Source: Rubrobacter aplysinae
GTDB lineage: Bacteria; Actinomycetota; Rubrobacteria; Rubrobacterales; Rubrobacteraceae
Assembly (NCBI RefSeq): GCF_001029505.1
Contig: NZ_LEKH01000011.1
Coordinates: 1-64,000, forward strand
DNA length: 64,000 bases
Reading direction: 5' to 3'
The stretch's first letter is position 1, and each line of letters opens with the position of its first letter. Positions 48,463 through 57,781 of this stretch are shown here, in pieces. The notes below the pieces were generated by a model. That model was not told the DNA's origin, made no database searches, and worked only from the letters and a program-made list of their open reading frames with translations. A program made the translations under genes and the position numbers.

Positions 48463-50022
48463 ATGGAAGGTAAGGAAGGCACGGAGCGAGTACACATCTT
48501 CGACACCACCCTGCGCGACGGCGAGCAGTCGCCCGGTATCTCACTCTCGGTAGAGGAAAAGGTAGAGATCGCCCAGCAGCTCGGGCGGCTCAAGGTAGAC
48601 GTAATAGAGGCCGGGTTCCCCATTACGAGCGAGGGCGACTTCGAGTCCGTAAGCCGCATCGCAAGCGAGGTGCGGGGCCCCATAATTACCGGTCTCGCCC
48701 GCGTACACGAGGCGGACATCGTCCGCGCCTGGGAGGCGGTGCAGTGGTCCGAGCGGCCCCGCATCCACACCTTCGTCGGCACCTCCGATCTCCACATCGA
48801 GCATCAGATGCGCTCCAACAAGGAGGACATCGTGAAGATGGCCCGTGAGGCCGTCGGGCACGCGAAGTCGCTCTCGCCGGACGTTGAGTTCTCCCCGATG
48901 GACGCGACCCGCACGGATATCGGCTTTCTGTCCGAGGTGGTCGCCGCGGCGGTCGAGGCCGGGGCGGACGTAGTGAACATCGCCGACACCGTCGGCTACA
49001 CCACCCCGGTGGAGTTCGCCGCTTTCCTGCGCGATCTGAAGGAGCGCGTACCCGAGCTTGCGGAGCGTACCCTCTCCGTCCACTGCCACGATGACCTGGG
49101 GCTCGCGGTTGCGAACTCTCTGGCTGGCGTGACTGCGGGGGCGCGTCAGATCGAGGTCGCGGTGAACGGCATCGGCGAGCGGGCCGGGAATGCCTCTCTA
49201 GAGGAGGTCGTGATGGCGCTCGCCACCCGGGAAGACTTCTACGGCGTGGAGGTCGGCACCGAGACGCGCCAGCTCTCGAACACGTCGCGCCTGATCTCCA
49301 ACGTCACCGGCTACGACGTGCCGCCGAACAAGGCGATCGTCGGGCGCAACGCCTTCGCCCACGAGTCCGGCATCCACCAGGACGGCGTCTTAAAGGACCG
49401 GCGGACGTTCGAGATCATGAAGCCCGAGGACATCGGCCTCGACTCCAACAACATCTTCCTCGGCAAGCACTCCGGCCGCCACGCCCTCTCCGACGCCCTC
49501 GCAGAGCTCGGCTACCACCTCGAAGGCGAGCCGCTCAAGCGGGCCTTCGAGCGGTTCAAGGAGATAGCGGACCACAAGAAGAGCGTCACCGCCGCCGACC
49601 TCGAAGCCATCGCCGCCGACGAGGTCGGGGCCTTCGAGGGCAAGTACGTCCTCGAGTCGTTCCGCGTCGTCGCCGCAACGGGCCGCCAGAGCCGGGCCGC
49701 CGTTACCATCTCGCACGCCGACCACGGCACCTTCGAGGCCGAGGCCGAGGGCGACGGTCCCGTGGACTCCGTTTTCCGCGCCGTGGACGCGGCGACCGGC
49801 GTGAAGGGCCGCCTCACCGACTTCCGCATAGACGCCGTTACCGGTGGCAAGGACGCCCTCGGCGAGGTTCGGGTCACGGTAGAGTTCGACGGCGCGGAGT
49901 ACTCGGGCCGCGGCCTCTCCCAGGACGTCGTGGACGCCGCCGCCCGCGCCTACGTGCGGGCCGCAAACGTGTACGCCACCGGCAAGAAGCTGAGCGCGGA
50001 TTGGGCCGCGAGCACGCCGTAG
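48463..50022 (+). CDS. leuA: 2-isopropylmalate synthase
   Basis: 519 aa, ATG after AGGAGAGAGG. HMG-CoA lyase-like barrel: FDTTLRDGEQSPGISLSVEE, VHCHDDLGLAVANSLAG, NGIGERAGNASLEEVVMALA, and the FAHESGIHQDGVLK motif. The C-terminal regulatory LeuA dimer domain (about 385-510) ends GRGLSQDVVDAAARAYVRA, so leucine feedback is expected. It condenses acetyl-CoA with 2-oxoisovalerate. An attenuator-like leader precedes it. Confidence 0.94.
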   Translation: MEGKEGTERVHIFDTTLRDGEQSPGISLSVEEKVEIAQQLGRLKVDVIEAGFPITSEGDFESVSRIASEVRGPIITGLARVHEADIVRAWEAVQWSERPRIHTFVGTSDLHIEHQMRSNKEDIVKMAREAVGHAKSLSPDVEFSPMDATRTDIGFLSEVVAAAVEAGADVVNIADTVGYTTPVEFAAFLRDLKERVPELAERTLSVHCHDDLGLAVANSLAGVTAGARQIEVAVNGIGERAGNASLEEVVMALATREDFYGVEVGTETRQLSNTSRLISNVTGYDVPPNKAIVGRNAFAHESGIHQDGVLKDRRTFEIMKPEDIGLDSNNIFLGKHSGRHALSDALAELGYHLEGEPLKRAFERFKEIADHKKSVTAADLEAIAADEVGAFEGKYVLESFRVVAATGRQSRAAVTISHADHGTFEAEAEGDGPVDSVFRAVDAATGVKGRLTDFRIDAVTGGKDALGEVRVTVEFDGAEYSGRGLSQDVVDAAARAYVRAANVYATGKKLSADWAASTP

Positions 50023-50768
50023 ACTCCGTAACCCGGGACGGGGCGGCGTTGCCGGAGTACCCCCGGCTGGAGGGCGAGAACGGGGCCGTGGTCCGCCACG
50101 CCCCGCACCTCCCGCTGCTGGGCCGGGAGGTACTTGCCCACCTGGAGACGGGGCTCGCCGCGCTGCCAGAGATGCTCGGCATTTCGGCACCGGCTCTGGA
50201 GGCGCTGGTCGTCGCCGGCGACGACTGGGACGCGGCCCCCAGGGACAACTCGCGCCCCTATCCTCGCGGACTGCCGTACTTCACCCGCGCTACGGAGCCC
50301 CCGGCGCTCGTAATTCCTGAGAGGCTATCCGGGGCGATACAGCCCCGGACCGGGGCGACGCTGCCGCTGGTAGTCCACCATGAGCTGGCCCACGCTTTCC
50401 TGGCCGGAGTGGTAGCCGTCCGCATCCCATCCTGGCTGCGCGAGCTGCCGCCTCAGGCCGCCTCCGCCGCCGTTGCCCGCAGGGAGGCGCTACCGCTAGA
50501 CGAACATCTGACTCGCATGGAGAGCCCCGGCTTCACGATCCGGGGATTTCATACGCCGGCGGCGGCCGGTGAGCAGATGGCCTTCCAGAACCTGCTGCTG
50601 AGGCTCGGCGCGGCGGCGCTCGCGGGCTTCGGCGAGGCGTTCCTGCCGCGGCTGGTCGCGGCGCTGCGGCGCGAGACAGAGTTAGACGAGTCGCGGGCGG
50701 AGGATCTGCTGGCGGAGGCGCTCGGACCCGGGGGACGGGAGTGGCTAGACTCACAGGAGGAGTTCTAA
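50001..50768 (+). CDS. Uncharacterised HExxH (peptidase MA-like) protein
   Basis: 255 aa from TTG 50001, overlapping leuA by 22 bp; TTG 50049 is an alternative start. The zinc motif H127-E128-x-x-H131 (VVHHELAHAFL) is followed by PSWLREL, where E147 is 19 residues after the second... metal His region and fits a gluzincin third ligand (usually PxWLxEG). No signal peptide. The C-terminus is helical and acidic. It is a likely zinc peptidase or an inactive relative; there is no known role in leucine synthesis. Confidence 0.65.
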   Translation: MGREHAVDSVTRDGAALPEYPRLEGENGAVVRHAPHLPLLGREVLAHLETGLAALPEMLGISAPALEALVVAGDDWDAAPRDNSRPYPRGLPYFTRATEPPALVIPERLSGAIQPRTGATLPLVVHHELAHAFLAGVVAVRIPSWLRELPPQAASAAVARREALPLDEHLTRMESPGFTIRGFHTPAAAGEQMAFQNLLLRLGAAALAGFGEAFLPRLVAALRRETELDESRAEDLLAEALGPGGREWLDSQEEF

Positions 50769-50803
50769 CAGTGACGCATTGTCATAATGTAAGGAGATTT
50801 TAG

Positions 50804-51910
50804 ATGAGCCAGTCTTACAAGATACTGCTACTCCCCGGCGACGGCATCGGCCCGGAGGTCGTCGGCGCGGCGCGGGAGGTACTGGACGCGGCGGCGGGGC
50901 GCTTCGGCTTCGAGGTCGAGTACGAAGAGCGGCTCGCGGGGGCGGGGGCGATCCGCTCCGAAGGAGCCCCGATCTCCGATGAGACGCTGGAGGCGGCCCG
51001 GGGCTCGGACGCGGTCTTGCTCGGAGCGGTCGGCCACCCGGACTACGACGGCGGCTCCGTAAGGCCCGAGGCGGGACTACTCAAACTGCGCAGCGCCCTG
51101 GAGGTTTTCGCCAACCTCCGCCCCGTCGCCTCCAACCCGGCGCTCACGCCATACTCACCGCTAAAGCCCGAGGTCGTCGAGGGTGTGGATCTCCTCATAG
51201 TGCGCGAGCTCACCGGCGGCATGTACTTCGGCGAGAAAGAGGAGGCCGGCGAGAGCGGGGATCTCGCCTCGGACTCGGTCGTCTACACAACAGAGGAGAT
51301 AAGGCGCGTCGCCCGCGTCGCCTTCGAGGCCGCCCGGGGCCGTAACGGGAAGCTCACCTCGGTGGACAAGGCAAACGTCGTCGCCACGAGCCGCCTGTGG
51401 CGCCGGGTGGTAAACGAGCTAGCGGCGGAGTACCCGGATGTGGAGCTGGAGCACGTGCTGGTGGACGCAGCGGCGATGTATCTCGTGCAGAACCCCAAGC
51501 GCTTCGACGTGATCGTGACCGAGAACCTCTTCGGCGACATTCTCTCCGACGAGGCTGCGATGCTGCCGGGCTCGATGGGCATGCTCCCCTCCGCCTCGCT
51601 CGGGGCCCCCGGAAAGCCCGGCCTGTACGAGCCGGTCCACGGCTCGGCACCGGACATCGCCGGTCAGGGCGTGGCGAACCCCTACGCCGCGATCCTCTCG
51701 GCGGCGCTGCTCCTGCGCCACTCGCTGGGAGAGGCCACGGCGGCTGACGCCATCGAGCAGGCGGTACACGTCTCCACAGAGAACGGCATCCTCACCCGCG
51801 ACCTCGGCGGGGAGAGCGGAACGGAGGAGGCCACGCGGGCGGTCCTGGAGCATATGTCTAATACAAGTAACACGCAGCAGGGACAGAAAGAACAGGAGGA
51901 GGCGCGATGA
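50804..51910 (+). CDS. leuB: 3-isopropylmalate dehydrogenase
   Basis: 368 aa, ATG after AAGGAGATTTTAG. Decarboxylating dehydrogenase pattern: LLPGDGIGPEVV, LLKLRSALEVFANLRP, VRELTGGMYFGE, SVDKANVVATSRLWR (Lys), TENLFGDILSDEAAMLPGS and the NAD site PVHGSAPDIAGQGVANPYA. Oxidises 3-isopropylmalate in leucine synthesis. It overlaps cimA by 4 bp (ATGA). The last 18 residues are Gln/Asn-rich. Confidence 0.95.
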   Translation: MSQSYKILLLPGDGIGPEVVGAAREVLDAAAGRFGFEVEYEERLAGAGAIRSEGAPISDETLEAARGSDAVLLGAVGHPDYDGGSVRPEAGLLKLRSALEVFANLRPVASNPALTPYSPLKPEVVEGVDLLIVRELTGGMYFGEKEEAGESGDLASDSVVYTTEEIRRVARVAFEAARGRNGKLTSVDKANVVATSRLWRRVVNELAAEYPDVELEHVLVDAAAMYLVQNPKRFDVIVTENLFGDILSDEAAMLPGSMGMLPSASLGAPGKPGLYEPVHGSAPDIAGQGVANPYAAILSAALLLRHSLGEATAADAIEQAVHVSTENGILTRDLGGESGTEEATRAVLEHMSNTSNTQQGQKEQEEAR

Positions 51911-53499
51911 GCGTCAGGCTATTCGACACGACGCTGCGTGACGGGACACAGCGCGAGGGCGTTACTCTAACCACCGAGGACAAGATCCGGATAGCCCGCG
52001 AGCTAGACACCCTCGGCATCCACTACATCGAGGCTGGTTTCCCGGCCTCCAATCCCAAGGATCTGGAGTTCTTCGAGGGCTTCGACGCCTCCGAGCTCGA
52101 GACCGCCAGGATAGTGGCCTTCACTCGCGCCCGTCGTCCAAATGGCCGCGCCGACGATGATCCCGCGGTAACGCTTCTGGCCTCACTCTCCGCTCCGGTG
52201 GCGTGCATCGTGGCCAAGAGTTGGCGGATGCAGGTCGAGAAGGTGCTCGGCACCACCCCGGAAGAGAACCTGGCCTCCATAGGCGACACCGTGCGCTACC
52301 TCGCGGCGGCGGACAAGGAGGTCATCTTCGACGCCGAGCACTACTTCGACGGCTACAAGGACGATCCCGGACACGCCCTCTCCACGCTGCGGGCGGCGGC
52401 GGAGGCGGGGGCGAATACGGTGGTCCTCTGCGACACCAACGGCGGCACGGTACCGGGCGAGCTACAGGGGATCGTGTCGGAGACGGTCGGAGAGATCACC
52501 CGCGTCCACCCGGGCGTCGAGGTCGGCATCCACACCCACAACGACTCGGGGTGCGGCGTGGCAAACGCCCTAGCCGCGGTAGAGGCGGGGGGGACCCACG
52601 TGCAGGGCACCATCAACGGCGTCGGCGAGCGTTGCGGCAACTGTGACCTGGTGCCCGTAATCGCGAACCTGCAGCTAAAGATGGACCATCGGATCGTGGG
52701 CGAAGATCAGCTCACCCGCCTCACCGAGGCGTCCAACTACATCTCCGAGCTGATGAACCTCACCCCCGACACCCACCGGCCGTACGTCGGGCGCAGCGCC
52801 TTCGCCCACAAGGGCGGGCTGCACGTGGACGGCATCTCCAAGGACCCTGGCACCTACGAGCACGTCGCTCCCGAGAGCGTTGGCAACGTCCGAAGGATGC
52901 CCGTCGGCGAGCTATCGGGCAAGAACACCATCCGGCGCAAGGCCGAGGAGCTCGGCATCCGGGAGGTGGACGCGAACGCGGTGCTCGAAGCCATAAAGCG
53001 CCGCGAGTACGAGGGATACCACTACGAGGCCGCCGACGCCTCGCTGGCGCTCTTGATCGGACGCACCTCCGGCGAGGACGCGCCGCTCTTCGAGCTCGAG
53101 ACGTTCAGGATCATCTCCGAGAAACGTTCCGACGGAGAAGCGATCACCGAGGCCACCATAAAGCTGTGGGTAAAGGGACAGCGCGTCATTACCACCGCCG
53201 AGGGCAACGGCCCCGTAAGCGCCCTGGACCGCGCTCTGCGCCGCGCCATAGAGTCTCACTACCCAGAGCTCGCCGAGATACACCTCACCAACTACAAGGT
53301 GCGCATTTTGGACGAGCACCGCGCCACCGACGCGACGACCCGCGTACTAATAGACTCCTCCGACGGCAAGAAGCTCTGGGGCGCGGTCGGAGTCGGCGAG
53401 AACATCATCGAGGCCTCCTGGCAGGCCCTGGTGGACGGTCTGGAGTACGGTGTAACCGAGGCCCGGCAGCCTTCGGGCTCCGAGACGGGGCGTGGCTAG
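51907..53499 (+). CDS. cimA: (R)-citramalate synthase
   Basis: 530 aa, ATG overlapping leuB. Same superfamily as LeuA but with CimA traits: LFDTTLRDGTQREGVTLTTE, HYIEAGFPASNPKD, DAEHYFDGYKDDP, LCDTNGGTVPGEL, HTHNDSGCGVANALAAVEAG and NGVGERCGNCDLVPVIANLQ. The C-terminal regulatory domain follows residue 390. It makes citramalate from pyruvate and acetyl-CoA, a threonine-independent route to 2-oxobutyrate and isoleucine. Confidence 0.93.
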   Translation: MSVRLFDTTLRDGTQREGVTLTTEDKIRIARELDTLGIHYIEAGFPASNPKDLEFFEGFDASELETARIVAFTRARRPNGRADDDPAVTLLASLSAPVACIVAKSWRMQVEKVLGTTPEENLASIGDTVRYLAAADKEVIFDAEHYFDGYKDDPGHALSTLRAAAEAGANTVVLCDTNGGTVPGELQGIVSETVGEITRVHPGVEVGIHTHNDSGCGVANALAAVEAGGTHVQGTINGVGERCGNCDLVPVIANLQLKMDHRIVGEDQLTRLTEASNYISELMNLTPDTHRPYVGRSAFAHKGGLHVDGISKDPGTYEHVAPESVGNVRRMPVGELSGKNTIRRKAEELGIREVDANAVLEAIKRREYEGYHYEAADASLALLIGRTSGEDAPLFELETFRIISEKRSDGEAITEATIKLWVKGQRVITTAEGNGPVSALDRALRRAIESHYPELAEIHLTNYKVRILDEHRATDATTRVLIDSSDGKKLWGAVGVGENIIEASWQALVDGLEYGVTEARQPSGSETGRG

Positions 53500-54304
53500 C
53501 ATAGCGGGTGACGAGAGCGGCGTCGTAGAGCTCCTGGGCAGGCGCGTCCGGCTCCTAGACCTGAGCCGGACCGTAGGACCGACCCCGGGCGAGCCGGATC
53601 CCCCACGGCTGCGATACACCTCCCACGAAGAAGGCGCGGAGCTCTGGCGGCACCTCTTCGGCATTCCTCCGGAGGCTCTGCCCTCGGGCCTGGGCCTCGC
53701 CGGCGAGAAGGCCAAGCTCTCTACCCACGCCGGGACCCACATGGATGCTCCCTGGCATTATGCTCCGGTCTCTGAGGGTGAGCCGGCGCACAAGATCGAC
53801 GAGACGCCCCTGAGCCTCTGCGTAGGCCCCGCGATCGTGCTCGACGTATCGGACCTGCCAACGGGATACCTGGTAACCCCGGCAGAGATACAAGAACGTC
53901 TCCAAGGCCTGGATCATACACTGTCCCCGGGAGACATCGTGCTTTTCCGGACCGGGGCGGACGCCCTGTGGGGCACCGAGGAGTACTTCACTTACGGCTG
54001 TGGCCTCGGGCGGGAGGCGGTTCTCTACCTGGCGGATCGGGGCGTAAGGCTCACAGGGACCGACGCCTGGAGCCTCGACAGACCGTACACGCTAATAGGT
54101 GAGGAGTGGCGGGAGAAGAAAGACCCTTCCCTACTCTGGCCCGCCCACTACGCCGGGCTAGAGCGGAGCTACTGGCACCTGGAAAAGCTCGCCAACCTGG
54201 CGAAGCTACCGGCACTGGGCGCCACACTCCTGGCATTGCCGATCAAACTAGAAAAAGCCAGCGGCGCGTGGGTAAGGGCGGTGGGTCTCGTTCCCGTGGA
54301 GTAA
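53492..54304 (+). CDS. Cyclase/kynurenine formamidase-like protein
   Basis: 270 aa, GTG start overlapping cimA by 8 bp. The cyclase-family metal motif HAGTHMDAPWHY (HxGTHxDxPxH) lies near 76-87. DIVLFRTGADALWG and LTGTDAWSLDRPY follow the family pattern. Such enzymes hydrolyse N-formylkynurenine or related amides, or act on cyclic compounds; the reaction here is unknown. Overlap with cimA suggests co-expression with amino acid synthesis. Confidence 0.82.
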   Translation: MASIAGDESGVVELLGRRVRLLDLSRTVGPTPGEPDPPRLRYTSHEEGAELWRHLFGIPPEALPSGLGLAGEKAKLSTHAGTHMDAPWHYAPVSEGEPAHKIDETPLSLCVGPAIVLDVSDLPTGYLVTPAEIQERLQGLDHTLSPGDIVLFRTGADALWGTEEYFTYGCGLGREAVLYLADRGVRLTGTDAWSLDRPYTLIGEEWREKKDPSLLWPAHYAGLERSYWHLEKLANLAKLPALGATLLALPIKLEKASGAWVRAVGLVPVE

Positions 54305-54331
54305 CGCCGAGCTTCTGAATAGACTCGCTTT

Positions 54332-56443
54332 CTAGTCGAACAGCCTCGCCTGGGTGCCGGGCTCGTCCGGACGGCGGAAGTGGGCGGTCGAGAGCGGGGC
54401 GCGGCCTTCGGGGATTCCGGCCCGGCGGCGGCTTATGGCGAAGAGCTGGTGGATCCCTTCGGCGAAGATGTCCTCGCCCTGCATGCGGGATCCGAACCGC
54501 GGGTCGTTGAGACGGCCGCCGCGCATCGAGCGTAGCCGGTTGAGAACCTTCTCCTTGCGGTCGGGGAGGTTCCTCTCCAGCCAGTCCTCGAAGAGCGGTG
54601 CCACCGCGCCCGGCAGCCGCACCACCGTATGGGCGGCGAACTGCGCGCCTGCATCCGCCGCGGCCCGCAGTAGGTCGGGGAGCTTGTGATCGTTGACGGC
54701 GGGTATGATCGGGGCCGTCATCACCCCGACGGGTACGCCCGCCTCGGCGAGAAGCTCTACTGCGGCGAGACGGCGCTTCGGAGGCGAGGTACGGGGCTCC
54801 AGCACCCGCTTTAGCTCCGGGTCCAGGGTGGTGAGCGAGATGGCGACGGAGACAGCATCGTAGTGCGCCAGCTCTGCGAGCAGGTCCACGTCGCGGGTGA
54901 CGAGGTGATTCTTGGTAACCACGGCGACGGGGTTGCGGGCCTCGGCGAGCACCTCCAGACAGCCGCGGGTGATGCGCAGCCTGCGCTCCACCGGCTGGTA
55001 GGGATCGGTAACGCCGCTCATGGCGAGGGTCTTCGGCTCCCAGCTCTTGGACGAGAGCTTCCGGCGCAGCAAGGTCGGGGCGTCACGCTTGGCCATCACC
55101 TTGCTCTCGAAGTCCAGCCCGGCAGAGAGCCCGAGATACTCGTGGGTTGGACGGGCGTAGCAGTTGTGGCTCACCACTCCGTTGGCGATAAAGTCTCCGG
55201 TGCCCGTGGTGATGTCGTACATCCTCATGGTGCCGACCGGCTCGATGGAGGCCACCCGGAGGTCTGCCCCGTTCTTGACAGCCTGCCCGGAGATGTCGCG
55301 CTTTCGCCCGATTGTCGGGTCCACGAGGTGGAAGAAACGCAGGTGCTCGCCGAGGCCTCCTCGAACCCGTATCGACTTCAGCGGCTCCGTCCGGCTGCCG
55401 GCGCGCTCTTCTGTTACCGTTTCGAATCCCAGTGAGCCGAGACGACGCAGGACACGCTCGATGATCTCGGTATCCGTATTGAAGATGCGCAGCACGCCGT
55501 TACGGTAGCTTCCCTCTGCATCGAAGATACCCGCGAGAAACCCTTTACTCCAGGCTCCGCAGTAGTCATCGGGCCATGCAATGGTCTCCTTTACGAGCTC
55601 CACGCTGGCTAGTGCCGAGGCGCGGATGCCCCGCATCTCCTTCCCGGTGGTAGTGGCTTTCTGAAAGAGGAAATCGTGCGTGGGAACCTCGAAGTCCAGC
55701 AGGTAACGGCTCGCGCGCGTCAGGGCCTCTTCGTCGGATAGTGCGAGCCGGGACTGGTGTTGGTTTCCGTGGGCGCGTCCGGCACGTTCGTACTTATATG
55801 AGGCGAGGTGACCATCTCCGCGGATGATCCCGCAGAGATACCCTCGCCGGTAGTCGTAATCCTTCTCGGGTGGCCGGGCGAATGAGCCAACGCCCATCAG
55901 ACTGTTGTTCGACGTCAGGTGAGGCCTCTGTCCGTCTCCGTGACCGGAGCCGGTCACGTACTTCCAGCCGCGTTCGGTGAGGAAGCGGTGGTCTCCGCTG
56001 GCGATGAGTTGCGTGCCGTCTTCCAGGGTGAGGCGGTAGGCTCGCTTTATCGTGCTCCAGTGGGCCAGCACGGAAGTTCTCGTGTAGCGACGGTAGTAGC
56101 CGTCTCTGGTGGTGCCGTAGATCCCCTCCCCAACCCGCAAGTCTTGCAGCTCGCGGGTGCTCCCGTCCGCCAGCAGTACGGGAGTGTCGCCGGAGAGGCA
56201 GTAGGCGCAGCCATGTTCGCAGCCCCGGTAGGGGTTGAGGCTCGCGGAGAAGGGGATGTCCGGGCTGTCGTTGGTGGTGATGATCGAACGCGAAGAGTCC
56301 TCGTAGAACCGCGTCGTGGGAGAAGGGTCTCCGGCGGTTTCTTCCGGGTCGGGCTCTATCTCAATGGGCTCGAAGCGGCCCGCGGGGTTCAGGCCGGCAC
56401 CACGCCCGCGATTACTCCCGCCTTGCGTATCAGACTGCTCCAT
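54332..56443 (-). CDS. Rv2578c-family radical SAM protein interrupted by an intein
   Basis: 703 aa precursor. The host exteins (1-81 and 428-703) form a SplB/Rv2578c-like radical SAM protein: YRGCEHGCAYC gives C75, C79 and C82 of CxxxCxxC, followed after splicing by YARPTHEYLGL; later SVAISLTTLDPELKRVLEPR and GVMTAPIIPAVND are barrel strands. Residues 82-427 are an intein. Splicing would join ...CEHGCAY to CYARPTHEY and restore the third cluster Cys. The function of the family is not established. It converges on the cyclase-like gene. Confidence 0.88.
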   Translation of the reverse strand: MEQSDTQGGSNRGRGAGLNPAGRFEPIEIEPDPEETAGDPSPTTRFYEDSSRSIITTNDSPDIPFSASLNPYRGCEHGCAYCLSGDTPVLLADGSTRELQDLRVGEGIYGTTRDGYYRRYTRTSVLAHWSTIKRAYRLTLEDGTQLIASGDHRFLTERGWKYVTGSGHGDGQRPHLTSNNSLMGVGSFARPPEKDYDYRRGYLCGIIRGDGHLASYKYERAGRAHGNQHQSRLALSDEEALTRASRYLLDFEVPTHDFLFQKATTTGKEMRGIRASALASVELVKETIAWPDDYCGAWSKGFLAGIFDAEGSYRNGVLRIFNTDTEIIERVLRRLGSLGFETVTEERAGSRTEPLKSIRVRGGLGEHLRFFHLVDPTIGRKRDISGQAVKNGADLRVASIEPVGTMRMYDITTGTGDFIANGVVSHNCYARPTHEYLGLSAGLDFESKVMAKRDAPTLLRRKLSSKSWEPKTLAMSGVTDPYQPVERRLRITRGCLEVLAEARNPVAVVTKNHLVTRDVDLLAELAHYDAVSVAISLTTLDPELKRVLEPRTSPPKRRLAAVELLAEAGVPVGVMTAPIIPAVNDHKLPDLLRAAADAGAQFAAHTVVRLPGAVAPLFEDWLERNLPDRKEKVLNRLRSMRGGRLNDPRFGSRMQGEDIFAEGIHQLFAISRRRAGIPEGRAPLSTAHFRRPDEPGTQARLFD
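55163..56200 (-). mobile_element. 346-aa intein with LAGLIDADG homing endonuclease
   Basis: Starts with C82 in CLSGDTPVLLADGSTREL (block A). Block B reads GTQLIASGDHRFLTERGW. The two dodecapeptide motifs are GYLCGIIRGDGHL (about 201-213) and GFLAGIFDAEGSY (about 301-313), both with acidic catalytic residues. Block F/G reads MYDITTGTGDFIANGVVSHN, with the terminal HN and the next residue C428. All splicing residues are present, so it should be active. The endonuclease may still be functional. Confidence 0.88.
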
Positions 56444-56500
56444 CCGTTGAGGATACGGGTGATCTCTGGGGCTACCAACGGTGACATGGCATTCTACTCG

Positions 56501-57268
56501 CTAGCGCCGGTCGCCTCCGATGTGACGGTCCAGCTCGTCTACCCGCTTCTCCAGAGAGTCGAGCTTCTCAAGGATGCGGTCCAGCCGATCGTCCTCCCCA
56601 CGCCCCTCCCCGGAGGAGCTCTCGACGAAGTAGGCCGCGATCCCGGCTGTCAACACACCGAAGACCGTTATGCCGACTACCATGACGACAAAGGCTACAG
56701 TGCGCCCTGCGGGAGTCACCGGATAAACGTCCCCGTAGCCCACGGAGGTAACGGTGGCGAGCGCCCACCACAGCGCGTCCCCAAAGCTCTGTATGGGACC
56801 GCCGGTATCGTGCTCGGAGATCAAGACCAGACCCGTACCGGCTAGTAGCGTCGCGCCGCCGAGCACCAGCACATTCGCGCCCTGATAGTTGCCCAGCACG
56901 CGCTTCACGCCCGCAAGGCCCCGCAAGATGAAGGGGAGAGCTCTCAACACCGCCAGTACCCGGAGCGGTCTCAAGAAAGGCAAAATCACGATTGCAACCT
57001 GAATCCAGTTCTCTTTCAGATAGGCGAGCCGGGGCCGGGCGACGGCAACCTTCACGGCCAGCTCGGCGGCGAAGGCGGCAACGATCACACCCTCCACAAA
57101 CAGGGCGTTCTGGAGTAGACCGGAGCCCGGCTCGGATAGATAGCCCGCGACGAGCACGAACACGTAGACCAGTGAGAGCAGGAGCATGGGAAGCTCGGTA
57201 ACGCGCTCCACCCTCTCCACCAGCCTGCCGTAACGACCGTCGCTCCGGGGATTTATCCTGACTCTCAC
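56501..57268 (-). CDS. Voltage-gated-type potassium channel
   Basis: 255 aa, GTG start. Six membrane segments (about 27-43, 54-72, 88-100, 101-118, 131-150, 190-213) with an S4-like basic stretch LRPLRVLAVLRALPFILRG. The selectivity filter TVTSVGYGD is at 172-180. A C-terminal coiled coil (about 222-248, DRLDRILEKLDSLEKRVDEL) likely forms the tetramer. It conducts K+ across the inner membrane. Confidence 0.9.
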   Translation of the reverse strand: MRVRINPRSDGRYGRLVERVERVTELPMLLLSLVYVFVLVAGYLSEPGSGLLQNALFVEGVIVAAFAAELAVKVAVARPRLAYLKENWIQVAIVILPFLRPLRVLAVLRALPFILRGLAGVKRVLGNYQGANVLVLGGATLLAGTGLVLISEHDTGGPIQSFGDALWWALATVTSVGYGDVYPVTPAGRTVAFVVMVVGITVFGVLTAGIAAYFVESSSGEGRGEDDRLDRILEKLDSLEKRVDELDRHIGGDRR

Positions 57269-57304
57269 CCGCCCAAAGTACCGCCACGTACTGGAGACTG
57301 CAAA

Positions 57305-57781
57305 CTACAGCGCCACGATGCGGGCCTCGATCTCTCCTCCGTCCGTCTCCAGGACGGCGAAGGTGTACTCCGGCTGGCGGCGCTTATCGGTCGGGCTGCC
57401 GGGGTTGAGGAGCATCAAGCCGCCTTCATCCTCCAGTAATGGTATGTGCGAGTGCCCGAATACGACCACGCGAGCCTCCGGGAAGCGACGCGACATCCTC
57501 CTGCGGCGGCCCTCCTTGCGCCCGGAGTCGTGGATCATGGCGACCCGCACCCCACCGAGATCGAGCTCAACCGTCTCCGGCAGCCCGGCCTCCGGTGGGT
57601 CGAGGTTGCCCCGGACGGCGTAGGTCGGAGCGTATCCAGCCAGCGTATCCAGCACAGCGGGGTCCATGAGGTCTCCGGCGTGCAGGATCGCGTCCGCCCG
57701 CTCCAGATAGGGCCGCAGCGCCTCCGGCAACGCTTTCGCCCGGCGTGGGATGTGGGTGTCGGCGAGCACGAGAGCGAGCAT
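57305..57781 (-). CDS. YfcE/MJ0936-like metallophosphoesterase
   Basis: 158 aa. Metal motifs: LADTHIPR, HAGDLMD, VRGNLD, IHDSGRKEG, FGHSHIP and LNPGS. Members are small phosphodiesterases acting on unknown physiological substrates. The ATG is next to the DNA methyltransferase stop upstream, so the two form one transcript. Confidence 0.87.
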   Translation of the reverse strand: MLALVLADTHIPRRAKALPEALRPYLERADAILHAGDLMDPAVLDTLAGYAPTYAVRGNLDPPEAGLPETVELDLGGVRVAMIHDSGRKEGRRRRMSRRFPEARVVVFGHSHIPLLEDEGGLMLLNPGSPTDKRRQPEYTFAVLETDGGEIEARIVAL

